Shown here piece by piece: positions 15,734 through 16,440 of a DNA stretch of 16,440 nucleotides. The notes beneath the pieces were generated by a model. It was not told where the DNA came from. It saw only the letters and a program-made list of their open reading frames with translations, and did not search any database. The stretch is from Dehalococcoidia bacterium UBA6495. Its GTDB lineage: Bacteria > Chloroflexota > Dehalococcoidia > Lucifugimonadales > UBA826. The DNA lies in NCBI GenBank assembly GCA_002435305.1, contig DJMH01000011.1, forward strand, positions 28,927 through 45,366. The letters run 5' to 3'. The translations under genes and the position numbers were made by a program. The first letter of the stretch is position 1, and every line of letters begins with the position of its first letter.

Positions 15734-16440
15734 ATGAAAAACCTTGACGGTAAAGTGGCCATCGTCACGGGTGCCGCGACAGGAATTGGTTACGGAATAT
15801 CCAAACGTCTCGCCAACGATGGGGCAAACTTGGTAATGGTAGATTTGGACGCCAATATGATGGAGCAATCGGCTAGTGAAATTGCGGCCAGAACACAGGA
15901 AGTAAAAATCTCCATTGGTGATGTTTCCGAACCTAAAACAGCTCAAGAAGCGGTCAATAAAGCAATTAATGAATGGGGAAAGATAGACATATTAGTAAAT
16001 AACGCTGGGATAGGTGGGGTTAACGGAAATATTTGGGAATTGGACGTTGAGGAAATGGATAGAGTGTACAGAACTAATCTTCGAGGGGTCTTTTCCTTTT
16101 GTCATGAGGTAGTCCCTCATATGTTAGAAAACGATTACGGGAGAATTGTTAACATCGCCTCTATCGCTGGTAAGGAAGGAAATCCACGTATGGTCCCGTA
16201 TTCGTCCACCAAAGCTGCCGTGATCGGCCTTACAAAATCCATAGGCAAGGAACTGGCAGGCACCGGAGTTTTGGCAAATTGTGTTACTCCTGCAGTGGTC
16301 CAAACTCGTATTTTAGAAGAATTCACCCCGGAGCAAGTTCAATATATGGTCGATAGAATTCCTATTGGAAGAACTGGTGAAATATCCGAAATAGCTGCTT
16401 TGGTGGCTTGGCTGTCGTCTGATGAATGCTCTTTCAGTAC
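15734..16440 (+). CDS. Short-chain dehydrogenase/reductase (SDR), 3' end cut by window
   Basis: An SDR frame open to the right edge, 235 codons visible of a usual 250 or so. The glycine motif TGAATGIG is at 12-19, D37 at the end of beta-2 (MVDLD) points to NAD(H), NNAG is at 89-92, N115 and S143 are in place, and Y156/K160 form YxxxK. The substrate-side segment (IASIAGKEGNP, then Y-S-S-T-K and VNC-like CVTPAVV.T) resembles classical FabG-like and sugar-acid dehydrogenases. A role beside the mannose enzyme is possible but unproven. AGGAG precedes the ATG by 6 bases. It is the third gene of the plus-strand unit. Confidence 0.9.
   Translation, partial: MKNLDGKVAIVTGAATGIGYGISKRLANDGANLVMVDLDANMMEQSASEIAARTQEVKISIGDVSEPKTAQEAVNKAINEWGKIDILVNNAGIGGVNGNIWELDVEEMDRVYRTNLRGVFSFCHEVVPHMLENDYGRIVNIASIAGKEGNPRMVPYSSTKAAVIGLTKSIGKELAGTGVLANCVTPAVVQTRILEEFTPEQVQYMVDRIPIGRTGEISEIAALVAWLSSDECSFS

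Noticed and set aside
1..16440. CRISPR array, insertion sequence, attachment site or prophage genes
   Set aside because: No regularly spaced repeats, transposase, integrase or phage structural motifs were seen on either strand.

Overview
The window is a gene-dense stretch of an AT-rich bacterial chromosome. It has short intergenic gaps, mixed ATG/GTG/TTG starts, AGGAG-like ribosome binding sites and sigma70-like promoters. The gene mix is two Rossmann-fold SDR dehydrogenases, an HpaB-type flavin monooxygenase, a thiamine-diphosphate enzyme, NIPSNAP-like and ABM-like small alpha/beta-barrel proteins, and peptide-ABC ATPases. This resembles marine Chloroflexota of the SAR202 type, but that is an inference from gene style. 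There is no rRNA or other firm taxonomic marker, and nothing here looks like phage, insertion sequence or CRISPR.

Layout. (1) Positions 1-1867, + strand: the 3' part of a thiamine-diphosphate enzyme, cut by the window edge, then a metallo-beta-lactamase-fold hydrolase. (2) Positions 1879-7166, - strand: in transcription order apt, a cytidylate-kinase-like protein, two peptide-type ABC ATPases without permease or binding protein, a 34-codon VOC-like mini-ORF and an HpaB-family flavin monooxygenase. (3) Positions 7245-8094, + strand: a NIPSNAP-like gene broken by one frameshift at an A-run, then an intact antibiotic-biosynthesis-monooxygenase-like (ABM) protein. A hairpin at the stop codon separates these from (4) positions 8114-13868, - strand: in transcription order an SDR, a large OLD-like AAA ATPase, folC and fabF. 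(5) Positions 14067-16440, + strand, behind a good promoter: a bifunctional mannose-1-phosphate guanylyltransferase/mannose-6-phosphate isomerase, an uncatalogued 56-residue membrane mini-protein, and a second SDR that runs off the right edge.

Functionally the window mixes core metabolism (adenine salvage, folate polyglutamylation, fatty-acid elongation, GDP-mannose supply) with catabolic or accessory redox genes. No gap exceeds 300 bases. The items most worth a second look are the OLD-like ATPase, whose TOPRIM catalytic positions are substituted and which sits 6 bases ahead of folC; the matched six-cysteine C-terminal tails of the two ABC ATPases; the frameshifted NIPSNAP-like gene; the VOC-like mini-ORF ahead of the flavin monooxygenase; and the lost metal-ligand histidine in the isomerase half of the ManC-type protein. 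I did not find a clearly recognisable new multi-gene system.
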